Shown in pieces: positions 1 through 8,985 of a DNA stretch of 64,000 nt. The stretch lies in the NCBI RefSeq assembly GCF_009882945.1, contig NZ_WTUY01000002.1, positions 699,325-763,324 of the forward strand. The letters are read 5' to 3'. The DNA is from Alcanivorax sp. DP30 (GTDB lineage: Bacteria > Pseudomonadota > Gammaproteobacteria > Pseudomonadales > Alcanivoracaceae). Under the pieces are notes generated by a model that saw nothing but the letters and a program-made list of their open reading frames with translations, had not been told where the DNA came from and did not search any database. Each line of letters opens with the position of its first letter. Positions within the stretch are counted from its first letter, which is position 1. Both the position numbers and the translations under genes were made by a program.

Positions 1-1310
1 CGGCCATTGAGGTTTCCGGACAGAACTGCGCCAGTACCGGCTCCAGCGGATTGCCATCGGCACCCGGCAGGCCACCGCCGCCCGGGGCAAAGCCTCCGGC
101 TGCTTCTTCAAAGCAAGCTGCGGGATCAATCGGGCTGTTCGCCGCGGCTTCCGGGCACAGTTGCTCGGTCAGCGGGTTGGAGCCTAGCAGCAGGTCCTGC
201 ACGTCGCCAAAGTTACCTCCGGCTTCGGTCAGACAGTCGATCGGTGTGGTCGGACCCAGGTCCGCCTCGGAGGTGTCAGGGCAGAACTGGGCCAGTACCG
301 GCTCCAGCGGATTGCCATCGGCACCCGGCAGGCCACCGCCGCCCGGGGCAAAGCCGCCGGCCGCTTCTTCGAAGCAGGCAGCCGGATCAATCGGGCTGTT
401 CGCCGCCGCTTCCGGGCACAGTTGCTCGGTCAGCGGGTTGGAACCCAGCAGCAGGTCCTGCACGTCGCCGAAGTTACCACCGGCTTCGGTCAGACAGTCG
501 ATCGGTGTGGTCGGACCCAGATCTGCTTCGGAGGTGTCCGGGCAGAATTGCGCCAGTACCGGTGCCAGCGGGTTGCCGTCGGCACCAGGCAGGCCACCAC
601 CACCCGGGTTGAAGCCGCTGGCCGCTTCCATAAAGCAGGCAGCAGGATCAATCGGGCTGTTCGCTGCCGCTTCCGGACACAGTTGCTCGGTAAGCGGGTT
701 GGCGCCCAGCAGCAGATCCTGCACGTCGCCAAAGTTACCACCAGCCTCGGTCAGACAGTCGATCGGCGTGGTCGGACCCAGGTCCGCCTCGGAGGTGTCC
801 GGGCAGAACTGTGCCAGTACCGGCTCCAGCGGATTGCCGTCGGCACCCGGCAGGCCGCCGCCGCCCGGAGCAAAGCCTCCGGCTGCTTCAGAGAAGCAGG
901 CTGCGGGGTCGATCGGGCTGCTGGCTGCCGCTTCCGGGCACAGTTGCTCGGTCAGCGGGTTGGCGCCCAGCAGCAGATCCTGAACGTCCTGGAAATTGCC
1001 GCCGGCTTCCGCCAGGCAGTCAATCGGTGTGGATGGTCCAAGGTCCGCCATGGCTGTTTCCGGGCAGAACTGCTCGAGGGCAGGTGCGAACGGATTGCTC
1101 CCACCGTCGCCGCCACCGCCACCATCGCCGCCATCTGGAATACCGCCACCCATCAGGGCTTCAGCAAAACACTGGGGCGGATCAATGCGGCCATCCTTAG
1201 CATCATCGGGGCAAATCTGCTCGGTCAGTGGATTAGTGGCGGTGAGCATATCGTAGATTTCTACGTAGGCACGGCTGGCCTCGTTGAGACAGTTGACAGG
1301 CGTTTCCGGG
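1..1310 (-). repeat. 261-bp in-frame tandem repeats
   Basis: The same sequence register recurs exactly every 261 bp, with the shared word beginning TTGCC(A/G)TCGG on the plus strand at 51, 312, 573 and 834, and a degenerate copy at 1095. Units nearest the left edge are almost identical at DNA level, including third positions. Those toward the N-terminus of the gene are diverged. The array continues beyond position 1. 261 is a multiple of three, so unit gain or loss keeps the frame. Confidence 0.9.
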
Positions 1311-1975
1311 CCCAACTCCTGTTCGCCGGTTTCCGGGCAGAGCTGAGCAAGAAGCTGGTCAGAACCGGGCAGACCGCCATCGCCACCGGGCAAGTCGCCA
1401 CCGCCACCTACGGCTTCCGTGAAGCAGGCAGCAGGATCAATCGGGCTATTTGCCGCCGCTTCCGGGCACAGTTGCTCGGTCAGCGGGTTGGAGCCACCGA
1501 TCATGTCACCGATGTTCTGGAAATTACCGGCAGCTTCCTGCAGACAGGCTGCCGGGAAGGTGGCGGAGCCGTCGAATGAAGTATCGGTATCGTAAATGAA
1601 ATCCTGATCCAGCAGTTCACCATTAAAGGTAAGCGTGGCATCGAAAGCCTCAGCGGCTTGCGGGCAGAACTGCTGAACCACAGGATTCAGGGACAGCTCA
1701 TAGCCGGTATCTTCTTCAGCGCCGTCCTCGCCTTCCTCAAGACAGGCTTCCGGGCTGATGTCCCCCAGCTCATCCGGAGCGGCGCTGGTCAACGGACACA
1801 GGGCATCGGTGAGTGGATTTTCCTGATCGATAATCGCTGCGATCTCAGGTGGCAGTGCGCGGGGTGCTGCGCCGGCATCTGCAGCCGGCGTGGAGCTGCT
1901 GCCCCCGCCACCACAGGCTGTCAGCAGTGCCGCCAGGGCGCTGGTGCCGACCATGAGTTTGATTTGATTGGCCAA
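1..1975 (-). CDS. Cys-patterned tandem-repeat lipoprotein (C-terminal end outside window)
   Basis: Partial gene that runs off the left edge; about 658 codons are visible. The N-terminus has a hydrophobic segment ending in lipobox LTAC (Cys21), followed by Gly/Ser, so an outer-membrane-type lipoprotein is expected. The start chosen is TTG at 1975 because GGAGGGG lies 6 nt upstream; an in-frame ATG at 1990 would put that motif inside the gene, and ATG at 1954 leaves a very short signal. After a divergent N-terminal part the protein is a tandem array of about 87-residue units. Each unit is two half-repeats of the form NPL-x-CP-x-(P)xxC-x-EAxGxF joined by a Gly-rich GGGGLPG linker, so four Cys recur per unit, probably disulfide-paired in the periplasm. 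I do not recognise the family, and no catalytic motif is visible. A surface or structural role is inference only. Confidence 0.8.
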   Translation of the reverse strand, partial: MANQIKLMVGTSALAALLTACGGGGSSSTPAADAGAAPRALPPEIAAIIDQENPLTDALCPLTSAAPDELGDISPEACLEEGEDGAEEDTGYELSLNPVVQQFCPQAAEAFDATLTFNGELLDQDFIYDTDTSFDGSATFPAACLQEAAGNFQNIGDMIGGSNPLTEQLCPEAAANSPIDPAACFTEAVGGGGDLPGGDGGLPGSDQLLAQLCPETGEQELGPETPVNCLNEASRAYVEIYDMLTATNPLTEQICPDDAKDGRIDPPQCFAEALMGGGIPDGGDGGGGGDGGSNPFAPALEQFCPETAMADLGPSTPIDCLAEAGGNFQDVQDLLLGANPLTEQLCPEAAASSPIDPAACFSEAAGGFAPGGGGLPGADGNPLEPVLAQFCPDTSEADLGPTTPIDCLTEAGGNFGDVQDLLLGANPLTEQLCPEAAANSPIDPAACFMEAASGFNPGGGGLPGADGNPLAPVLAQFCPDTSEADLGPTTPIDCLTEAGGNFGDVQDLLLGSNPLTEQLCPEAAANSPIDPAACFEEAAGGFAPGGGGLPGADGNPLEPVLAQFCPDTSEADLGPTTPIDCLTEAGGNFGDVQDLLLGSNPLTEQLCPEAAANSPIDPAACFEEAAGGFAPGGGGLPGADGNPLEPVLAQFCPETSMA

Positions 1976-2279
1976 GATGAACCCCTCCATCATGCTTTGT
2001 CATTATGTCTCACGTGGTATACGGGAGCGTGCATGATGGACTATGGGAGGGATGTGCAATCTACTGTAGAACATGGAGGTTGGCGATCTGTAACCATGCG
2101 TAGCCTGCGTAACCATTCCGTGTCTGACTCTGGCTCAAAACTACACACTGCAAAAAAGTGGCGATTATTTAGCCTCTTTGCTGGTCAGGAAATGACCGGG
2201 CTAATCGTTTTTCATCTCTTTATTCAGCACGCAAACAACATGACACATGCAGCCGAAACCTGACGCATCCAGGACTGGA

Positions 2280-3293
2280 TTACTCTCGTCCGCGAACAAC
2301 TCTGGCATGGGCGCGGACATGCCCTTGGTCATCACGCTGGCTGAGATGATCATGAACAAAGGCGCCAATTTCCTGCAGCGCCCGTTGCGCTTCCGGGATC
2401 CATGAGGCCAGTGCATGGAATACATGAGGCATGTTCTCCCACACCTGGAGTTGACAGGGAACGCCCGCTCTTTTCGCCTGTTCTGCTACCCGTTCAGCAT
2501 CACTCAGTAACACTTCTGTACTTCCCACCTGCACCAGGATGGGAGGCAGACCAGTGTAATCAGCAAAAACGGGGGAGATCAGCGGCGACGCAGGGTCGTG
2601 CTCCCGGCTGTAGGAGCCGGAGACAAAATTCAGCGCCCCCATGGGAATCAGTGGATCACGATCTCCATTGGTAGCGACACTGTCACCGGAACAGGTGAGG
2701 TCTCCCCATGGGCTGATCAACACCGCACAGGAAGGTTGCGGCAGACCAAGTTCGCGCAGACGCAGCATGGTAACCAACGACAGGTTGCCGCCGGCGGAAT
2801 CCCCGGCAAAGACAATGTGATCGGGATCGTAGCCCAGCTCCAGCAACGCCTTGTAGGCACGCACCGCATCATCTATGGGTGCCGGGTAAGCCCAATCCGG
2901 TGGCTGGCGATAATCCAGCGCCAGTACCTTGGCCTTGCAGTACTGGCTCATACGCCAGGTCACTGCCCGGTGGGATCGCGGCGATCCAAAGAAATACGCG
3001 CCGCCATGAAAATACAGCACCACCCGGTTGGAACGAACACCCCGCCCGGCAATCAGCCACTCACCCGGCACACCACCGACCAGGGCCGGCGAGATGTGAA
3101 CATCAGAGTGAACCGGCAACGCCAGCGTGACGGTGTCAAAACCCAGCTGGGAAAACTTCATGAAGCGCCGGCTGAAACGGATCCGGCTCACCACCGGTTT
3201 CACCAGGGATCGCATGGCCGTGGTAATCACCTTGCCCTGCCAGCTGGTTGCCGGGAACACCGTATTGTTGTTTTTGTTCATCTTGGTATGCAC
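2280..3293 (-). CDS. HSL-family alpha/beta-hydrolase (carboxylesterase)
   Basis: A 337-residue hydrolase of the hormone-sensitive-lipase / alpha/beta-hydrolase-3 family, which cleaves short to medium acyl esters. HGGA at residues 96-99 is the oxyanion-hole motif, GDSAGG with Ser166 is the nucleophile elbow, an Asp follows in the LLSDAER stretch, and the MPHVFHA motif near residue 308 supplies the catalytic His. There is no convincing signal peptide, so it is probably cytoplasmic or membrane-associated. The longest frame starts at GTG 3293; ATG 3281 is equally possible and neither has a strong ribosome site. It is a single-gene unit, divergent from the potassium channel. The natural substrate cannot be read from sequence; lipid or alkane-derived esters would fit the suspected host. 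Confidence 0.85.
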   Translation of the reverse strand: MHTKMNKNNNTVFPATSWQGKVITTAMRSLVKPVVSRIRFSRRFMKFSQLGFDTVTLALPVHSDVHISPALVGGVPGEWLIAGRGVRSNRVVLYFHGGAYFFGSPRSHRAVTWRMSQYCKAKVLALDYRQPPDWAYPAPIDDAVRAYKALLELGYDPDHIVFAGDSAGGNLSLVTMLRLRELGLPQPSCAVLISPWGDLTCSGDSVATNGDRDPLIPMGALNFVSGSYSREHDPASPLISPVFADYTGLPPILVQVGSTEVLLSDAERVAEQAKRAGVPCQLQVWENMPHVFHALASWIPEAQRALQEIGAFVHDHLSQRDDQGHVRAHARVVRGRE

Positions 3294-3388
3294 TCAATAT
3301 GGCTGCCATTCAGACTAAGTGGTCATCCGATTCGTAACAAGCCACAATAGCTGCAGCTTTGTTGATACAACGAGATCAGAGAACCTGC

Positions 3389-4216
3389 ATGGAAAGTCTG
3401 CGACAGCGCTGGCGGCACATTATCTTCGGAACGGACACCCCTGCGGGTCAGATGTTCGATGTCATCCTGATCGTTGCGATTCTGGGCAGCGTCATTGCCG
3501 TGATGCTGGACAGCGTCTCCAGCCTGCATGATGACTACGGTGTCTGGCTCTACGCCGCAGAGTGGTTCTTTACCATACTGTTCACGGTGGAATACGGCAT
3601 TCGACTTTGGGTCAGCGAGCGCCCTCTGCGCTATGCGCGAAGCTTCTTTGGGGTGGTGGACCTGCTCTCCATCATCCCCACCTACCTGAGCCTGTTCGTG
3701 GTGGGCTCCAATTATCTGCTCACCATTCGGGCGCTACGGGTATTACGCGTCTTCCGGGTCATGAAACTGGCCAAGTTCATGGGAGAAGCCAATCAACTTG
3801 GCCTCGCGCTGGTCCGCACCCGCCGCAAGATCGCCATCTTCATGTTCTCGGTGTTCGTGGTGATCATCATCTTCGGCAGCATCATGTATGTGGTGGAAGG
3901 CCCTAAAAACGGGTTTACCAGTATTCCGCGCAGTATCTACTGGGCGATTGTGACGATTACCACGGTGGGCTACGGTGATATTTCACCGCAAACGCCCTTT
4001 GGCCAGTTTATCGCCTCCCTGGCGATGATTACCGGCTATGCCATCATTGCTGTTCCTACCGGCATCGTCACCGCCGAGATTTCAGCAGCACGCACCAGCA
4101 TGCAGTACGAGCGCGAGTGCACCCAATGCCATCGCCACTCTCATGACCCGGATGCCCGGTTCTGCAAACAATGCGGAAATGAGCTGCCGAAGTTGTCGTT
4201 AACGGGCCAAGAATGA
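3389..4216 (+). CDS. Voltage-gated potassium channel with C-terminal zinc ribbon
   Basis: A 275-residue six-transmembrane K+ channel. S1 to S3 lie at about residues 20-105, and the S4 voltage sensor at 114-127 has Arg every third position (RALRVLRVFRV). The pore loop carries the selectivity filter TVGYGD at 192-197, followed by S6. The soluble C-terminus is not an RCK domain but a short zinc-ribbon-like tail with CxxC pairs at 244/247 and 259/262. The start is ATG 3389 behind an AGAGAA motif; TTG 3359 only lengthens the frame. It is probably inner-membrane and tetrameric, with a role in membrane potential or K+ homeostasis. The metal-binding tail is visible, but its function is unknown. Confidence 0.87.
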   Translation: MESLRQRWRHIIFGTDTPAGQMFDVILIVAILGSVIAVMLDSVSSLHDDYGVWLYAAEWFFTILFTVEYGIRLWVSERPLRYARSFFGVVDLLSIIPTYLSLFVVGSNYLLTIRALRVLRVFRVMKLAKFMGEANQLGLALVRTRRKIAIFMFSVFVVIIIFGSIMYVVEGPKNGFTSIPRSIYWAIVTITTVGYGDISPQTPFGQFIASLAMITGYAIIAVPTGIVTAEISAARTSMQYERECTQCHRHSHDPDARFCKQCGNELPKLSLTGQE

Positions 4217-4228
4217 GTATCGCATTCC

Positions 4229-5071
4229 TCAGATCAACTCTCTATCCATCAGCACCCTGATAAACAGTGATGGCTCAGGGCGAACCCGGTAGTTATCGGT
4301 GAGGTGCTGATAGATCAGGCGCCCTTCCCCATCCAGAATCAGTACCGTCGGCATCACCGTGTCACTGTCATACCCTAACGCTTCCAACCCTGCCGGTGTG
4401 CCGCCGGCATCAATGATGCCGAGAACGTTTGCCGCCTGGTTGTCATCATCGCGCAGGTACTCAAACTGCACCGAAAACTGTTTCGCCAGTTGTGCCGACT
4501 GCTTGTGGGATTGCGGGCTAACCAGCGCCACACGGATCCCTTTCTCCTGCAAAGACTGATATTCCGCCGCCACTTCCCGGATCTGCGCCATGCAGAGTGG
4601 GCACCAGTTACCTCGAAAGAAAAGCAGCACCAGAGGCTGACCCGCAAAGCTTTGCGGCGTAATGACCTTCCCTTCCAGATTCGTGAAGCTTACCGGTGGC
4701 AAGGGCTCGCCCAACTGGACCACGGGCCCCCTTTGTTCATAACGGCTGTACCAACGGATATAGAGGTGCACTCCGATCAGGTTGAGTACCGCCAGGGTGG
4801 TCATCAACCAGCAGGCATGCCCAAGCGCAAACAGCACTAACACCAATAGGGTTCCCGCCAGGCTCGGCCAGAAGACCCACGGCAAATTGGCACTGGTGCG
4901 TGCCGGCTGCCTAAGAAATAACCAACCCAGAAAAACCAACAGCGGCAGCGCCGGCAACAACAACGCCGGTGCCCAGAGATTGCCGCCAGCGGTGAGCCAG
5001 ACCGCCACAATCACAGAACCAACTGCCAGCGTAATCTGACCTGAAATAAACAGAGACTTGAGACTTTTCAT
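4229..5071 (-). CDS. Membrane-anchored AhpC/TSA peroxiredoxin-like protein
   Basis: A 280-residue protein with three or so transmembrane segments (about 8-29, 32-53 and 70-105), followed by a thioredoxin-fold domain of the AhpC/TSA redoxin group. The active site is GNWCPLC with Cys157 and Cys160, a CxxC pair typical of bacterioferritin-comigratory and thioredoxin-like redoxins. The C-terminal part has the expected PTVLILDGEGRL strand-turn. The start is ATG 5071 because a GCGGGG motif sits just upstream; GTG 5089 adds six residues of no obvious use. It probably reduces peroxide or disulfides at the membrane surface. It stands between the K+ channel (convergent, 12-bp gap) and nasA, and has no evident operon partner. 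Confidence 0.78.
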   Translation of the reverse strand: MKSLKSLFISGQITLAVGSVIVAVWLTAGGNLWAPALLLPALPLLVFLGWLFLRQPARTSANLPWVFWPSLAGTLLVLVLFALGHACWLMTTLAVLNLIGVHLYIRWYSRYEQRGPVVQLGEPLPPVSFTNLEGKVITPQSFAGQPLVLLFFRGNWCPLCMAQIREVAAEYQSLQEKGIRVALVSPQSHKQSAQLAKQFSVQFEYLRDDDNQAANVLGIIDAGGTPAGLEALGYDSDTVMPTVLILDGEGRLIYQHLTDNYRVRPEPSLFIRVLMDRELI

Positions 5072-5127
5072 GGAAACCCCGCAATACACTCTTGTTTCGA
5101 TGCACTGCAGGGTATGTTGTTACAGCA

Positions 5128-7743
5128 TCAGACCGCTAAGGTTTCCAGCAGACCGCGCAGTTCAGGAATGCAGGAGCCACAGTTGGTGCCTGCCTTACAG
5201 CACAGGCCGATGGCCTCTACGGTATCCGCGCCCTCTTCCACCGACGCCTCGATGGTCTTCTGACGCACTTGGTGGCAACTGCAGATCACCGGCCCAAGAT
5301 CCGGACCGGCATCGGCGGGTTGCCCTGCCAGAATGGACAAGGGTTGCACATCTTCCACTCCGGCAAAGCAGCTTGCCAGCCATTCCACATCACACAGCGG
5401 CAGGCTTTCTCCGATGGCCAGCCAGGCGATGAGCTTGCCTCCAGCATCCAGTGCCGCGCGACGGTAATGGCCGGTGGAGGGATCATTCAGCGCCAGCCAT
5501 TGCGCCGCCTCCGGCATCCATTCATGAAGTTGTTGTTCAGTTAGGTCCGCATCACCGGCCAGCCGATAGCGTTGTACCTGGCCCGCCTGCAAAAATGCAT
5601 CGACGGGAACTCGGGCCCAGTACTCCACAGCGGGCGGGGTAGCCGCTGTGAACAACCAGCCATGCCAGCGGGGTTGCCAGTCGCTGACATTAACCGGCGT
5701 ATGTTTGAACGCAGGCTGGCCGGAATGCGGATCCAGACGTGCCGGCACCAGGGCATCCACCCTGGCCCGGCGAGAAAACTGATCAGTCCAGTGCATGGGC
5801 ATGAAGGCGGTTCCGGGGCGCTGCCCGGCATCACTTTTCACCCGCACCAGGGCATCACCGACCTTGCTGGTGAGGCGGACAAAACCACCATCACTGAGTC
5901 GATAACGCTCGATATCGTTGGGATGCAGCGCCGTAAACGGTTCACTCAAGTGGGCAAACAATCGCCCCGCGCGGCCTGTACGCGTCATGGTGTGCCACTG
6001 ATCACGAATACGACCACTGTTAAGAATAATCGGGAAGGCCTCCCCGATCTTGTGCACGACGGGGTTCTCACAGACGATGAACCGGCCACGGCCATCCGGT
6101 GTCGCGAATTGGCCATCACCGAAGCAGCGCGAGCCCCCGTTGAGAGGCCACTGTTGCGGTTGCCAATTTTCATATTGGTCGGCGCTCAATTCCGCGGCAG
6201 CAGTCAGATCAAGCCGCTTGCCAAACCGTCCTGCCAGGGCGGTGAGCGCCGAGTACTCGGCAAAAATTTCGTGTTCGTTCTGGTACGCAAACGCCGTGGC
6301 AAATCCCATACGTCGAGCCACTTCGGTAATAATCCACCAATCGGCTTTCGCTTCACCCGGCGGGGCGACAAAAGGCCGCTGGCGGGACACACAGCGCTCA
6401 GAATTTGTCACCATGCCGGACTTTTCTCCCCAGCCCAGCGCAGGTAGTCGAATGTCGGCACAAGCCAGCGTATCGCCGCTGGCGACACAGTCGGAGACCA
6501 CGACGGTGTCACAGGCCATCAAGGCATGGCGAACCCGATCTGCCTCTGGCAGTGAGTCCACCGGGTTGGTCGCCATGATCCACACGGCTTTCACCTGGCC
6601 ACTTTCTACTGCATTAAACAGATCGACGGCAGTCAGACCATTCTTGGTGGCAAGAGTCTCTGTCTGCCAGAAATCGGCAACCGCAGCATGATGCTCGGCG
6701 TTATCAATATCCAGGTGTACGGCTAGCTGGTTGGCCAGTCCTCCGACTTCCCTGCCCCCCATTGCATTGGGCTGACCGGTAATGGAAAACGGGCTGGCAC
6801 CGGGCTTGCCCACCCGGCCAGTGGCCAGGTGCGCATTGATGATGGCATTACCTTGATCGGATCCATTGCGAGCCTGATTAACGCCCTGGGAGAAGACCGT
6901 TACGGTACGTTCGCAGGCAGCAAACCAGTGATAAAACGTGGTGAGATCGACGTGGGAAACGCCCAGCTGGTTTGCCAGGGCATCCCAGTCATTGCCCTGT
7001 TCACGGGCTGTCGCCAGAGCGGCATCAAAACCAGAGGTATGCGCATTGATATAGCCTGTATCCAGCGCATTATGGTCGTCGAGCCAGGTCAGCAAGCCAT
7101 TGAACAGCGGCACGTCCTGACCGGGCCGTATCGCGATATGCAGATCGGCCAAATCGCAGGTGGCTGTTCGGCGGGGATCGATGACCACCACCTTCATTTC
7201 CGGGCGAGCCTGCTTGGCAGCGGCAATACGCTGGTAGACGATCGGGTGTGCCCAGGCCGTATTGGAACCGGTGAGGATCACAAGATCGGCAATTTCCAGA
7301 TCTTCATAGCAACCGGGCACCACGTCTTCGCCGAAGGCACGCTTGTGCGCCACCACCGCGCTGCTCATGCACAAACGGGAATTGGTATCGATGTTGGCGC
7401 TACCGATGTAGCCCTTCATCAACTTGTTGGCAACGTAATAATCTTCGGTGAGCAGTTGGCCTGATACGTAAAATGCCACCGAATCCGGGCCGTGCTCTTC
7501 GACAATACGGCGAAAGCGCTCGGCCACTTCGTCCAGTGCCTGATCCCAGGTCACTCGCTCGCCATCAACGTCCGGATACAGAAGGCGATCCTGATCGCCT
7601 AGCGTTTCCAGTACCGAGGAGCCCTTCACACACAGACGGCCGCCATTGGCAGGATGGATTTCATCCCCCTGAAGGGTCTTGCCATCGGTGCGAATGCCGC
7701 AACCCACGCCACAGTAGGGACAAGTGGTACAGATACTACTCAT
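5128..7743 (-). CDS. nasA: Assimilatory nitrate reductase, catalytic subunit
   Basis: Molybdenum (bis-MGD) nitrate reductase that reduces nitrate to nitrite in the cytoplasm for nitrogen assimilation. The 871-residue protein starts with the [4Fe-4S] motif CxxCxxxC at residues 8-15, and the fourth Cys is in RLCVKG. The molybdopterin oxidoreductase and dinucleotide-binding domains follow. About residues 815-868 form a BFD-like [2Fe-2S] domain with CSCHQ and CxxC elements, as in Klebsiella NasA-type enzymes. Its start overlaps the stop of the upstream FAD oxidoreductase by 4 nt, so the two are probably translationally coupled. It is last in the nirB-nirD-oxidoreductase-nasA operon and should follow the sigma-54 promoter before nirB. 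Confidence 0.96.
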   Translation of the reverse strand: MSSICTTCPYCGVGCGIRTDGKTLQGDEIHPANGGRLCVKGSSVLETLGDQDRLLYPDVDGERVTWDQALDEVAERFRRIVEEHGPDSVAFYVSGQLLTEDYYVANKLMKGYIGSANIDTNSRLCMSSAVVAHKRAFGEDVVPGCYEDLEIADLVILTGSNTAWAHPIVYQRIAAAKQARPEMKVVVIDPRRTATCDLADLHIAIRPGQDVPLFNGLLTWLDDHNALDTGYINAHTSGFDAALATAREQGNDWDALANQLGVSHVDLTTFYHWFAACERTVTVFSQGVNQARNGSDQGNAIINAHLATGRVGKPGASPFSITGQPNAMGGREVGGLANQLAVHLDIDNAEHHAAVADFWQTETLATKNGLTAVDLFNAVESGQVKAVWIMATNPVDSLPEADRVRHALMACDTVVVSDCVASGDTLACADIRLPALGWGEKSGMVTNSERCVSRQRPFVAPPGEAKADWWIITEVARRMGFATAFAYQNEHEIFAEYSALTALAGRFGKRLDLTAAAELSADQYENWQPQQWPLNGGSRCFGDGQFATPDGRGRFIVCENPVVHKIGEAFPIILNSGRIRDQWHTMTRTGRAGRLFAHLSEPFTALHPNDIERYRLSDGGFVRLTSKVGDALVRVKSDAGQRPGTAFMPMHWTDQFSRRARVDALVPARLDPHSGQPAFKHTPVNVSDWQPRWHGWLFTAATPPAVEYWARVPVDAFLQAGQVQRYRLAGDADLTEQQLHEWMPEAAQWLALNDPSTGHYRRAALDAGGKLIAWLAIGESLPLCDVEWLASCFAGVEDVQPLSILAGQPADAGPDLGPVICSCHQVRQKTIEASVEEGADTVEAIGLCCKAGTNCGSCIPELRGLLETLAV

Positions 7744-8966
7744 GCGGCAATTTCCTCCTCGCCGTCACCGCCTGCTGCCTTGCAGAACGCCTCGCCCATT
7801 AGCAGAACCTGGCGCAACGATGCAATATTGGTGCGCTCCCGCCACAGGTTTTCGTAATACGCAGCGTCAGTCACATCGCCATACAGCACCATACCGACAA
7901 TCCTGTCATCGACGATCTGCAGACGGCGATAGCTGCCCGGCAAAGACAGTTGCAACATCTGCCCCTGTCCATCGAAATCGCCCAGCGAGACGAGATCGAT
8001 CCCGGAGATTTTCAGGCGAGTGGCGTTATCGGCAAACAGGTAGCGCCGATGACCCAATTCCGCCAGATGACTGGCGCAGACCGCAGCCTGCTCATACAGT
8101 GGCGCCACAAGGCCAAAGGTACGGTTACGGTGCTCCACGCATTCGCCAATGGCGTAAATGGCAGGGTCAAACGTTTGCAAGGTATCGTCCACGCGCACAC
8201 CTTGGTTAACGGTTAAGCCTGCTTGATCGGCCAGCTCAGTCCGCGGCAAGATTCCCACGGCCTGAACCACATAATCCGCGGGCAGAACCTGGCCATCCGC
8301 CAGATTCACGGCAGTGACAGCGCCCTGCCCGTTATCCTGGATGGATTCAGTACGAGCCTGCATGACAAACTTCACGCCCCGTTTTTCCAGGTCATGTTGC
8401 AGACGATGGCCCGCCTCTTCATCCAGCTGTTGGTTGAGCAGGTGGCCGCGGCTGTGAACCAGGGTCACGTCATGCCCCTGTTTGACCAGCGCATCGGCAG
8501 CCTCCAACCCCAAAAAGCCGCCGCCAACGACCACCACACGGGCGGCCGAGAGCGACAACAACTTGCGCACGTCATAGAGATCACGAAAGCTCATGACGCC
8601 ATTTAATTCGTTGCCCTCAATGGGCAATTGGCGGGGCGCAGCCCCGGTAGCCAGCACCAGGCGGTCGTAGTCCAGCTTGTGGCCGGCGGCGGTGACCACC
8701 TGACGACGGTGGCGGCGGATAGCCACCACCGGTGAACCGGTTATGAGTCGAATATTCCGGTCCCGGTACCACTGGTGCGGGTGGGTGGTGATAGCGACTT
8801 CGTCGGTACCGCCACCCAGTAAAGGCGAGAGCATGACCCGGTTGTAACCGGCAAAAGGTTCGTCGCCCACTACCGTGATCTGATACAGATCCGGCGCCAG
8901 ACGTGTCACCTCTTCAAGCAGGCGAATCGCCGCCATGCCGTTACCGATTACCACCAGTTTTTTCAT
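7740..8966 (-). CDS. NAD(P)H/FAD oxidoreductase, nitrate reductase electron-transfer partner
   Basis: A 408-residue pyridine nucleotide-disulfide oxidoreductase of the rubredoxin-reductase / NirB N-terminal type. An FAD-binding GxGxAA motif lies at the N-terminus (VIGNGMAAI), and a second Rossmann motif VVVGGGFLGLEAA near residue 145 binds NAD(P)H. The sequence resembles the first 400 residues of NirB but lacks its Fe-S and siroheme parts. Its position, overlapping nasA by 4 nt and 19 nt after nirD, argues that it passes electrons from NAD(P)H to NasA, like Klebsiella NasC. That role is inferred from context and family. Confidence 0.88.
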   Translation of the reverse strand: MKKLVVIGNGMAAIRLLEEVTRLAPDLYQITVVGDEPFAGYNRVMLSPLLGGGTDEVAITTHPHQWYRDRNIRLITGSPVVAIRRHRRQVVTAAGHKLDYDRLVLATGAAPRQLPIEGNELNGVMSFRDLYDVRKLLSLSAARVVVVGGGFLGLEAADALVKQGHDVTLVHSRGHLLNQQLDEEAGHRLQHDLEKRGVKFVMQARTESIQDNGQGAVTAVNLADGQVLPADYVVQAVGILPRTELADQAGLTVNQGVRVDDTLQTFDPAIYAIGECVEHRNRTFGLVAPLYEQAAVCASHLAELGHRRYLFADNATRLKISGIDLVSLGDFDGQGQMLQLSLPGSYRRLQIVDDRIVGMVLYGDVTDAAYYENLWRERTNIASLRQVLLMGEAFCKAAGGDGEEEIAA

Positions 8967-8985
8967 TACTGCATCGCCCTTGCGG

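Noticed and set aside
1-1310. CRISPR-like regular spacing of repeats
   Set aside because: Units are 261 bp and protein-coding with no short direct repeats separated by unique spacers; the 7-bp array at 33890 is too short in period.
51-1579. Long plus-strand frames across the repeat lipoprotein, Pro/Ser- or Arg-rich
   Set aside because: They are shadows of the repetitive minus-strand gene, which alone has a signal peptide, ribosome site and sensible composition.
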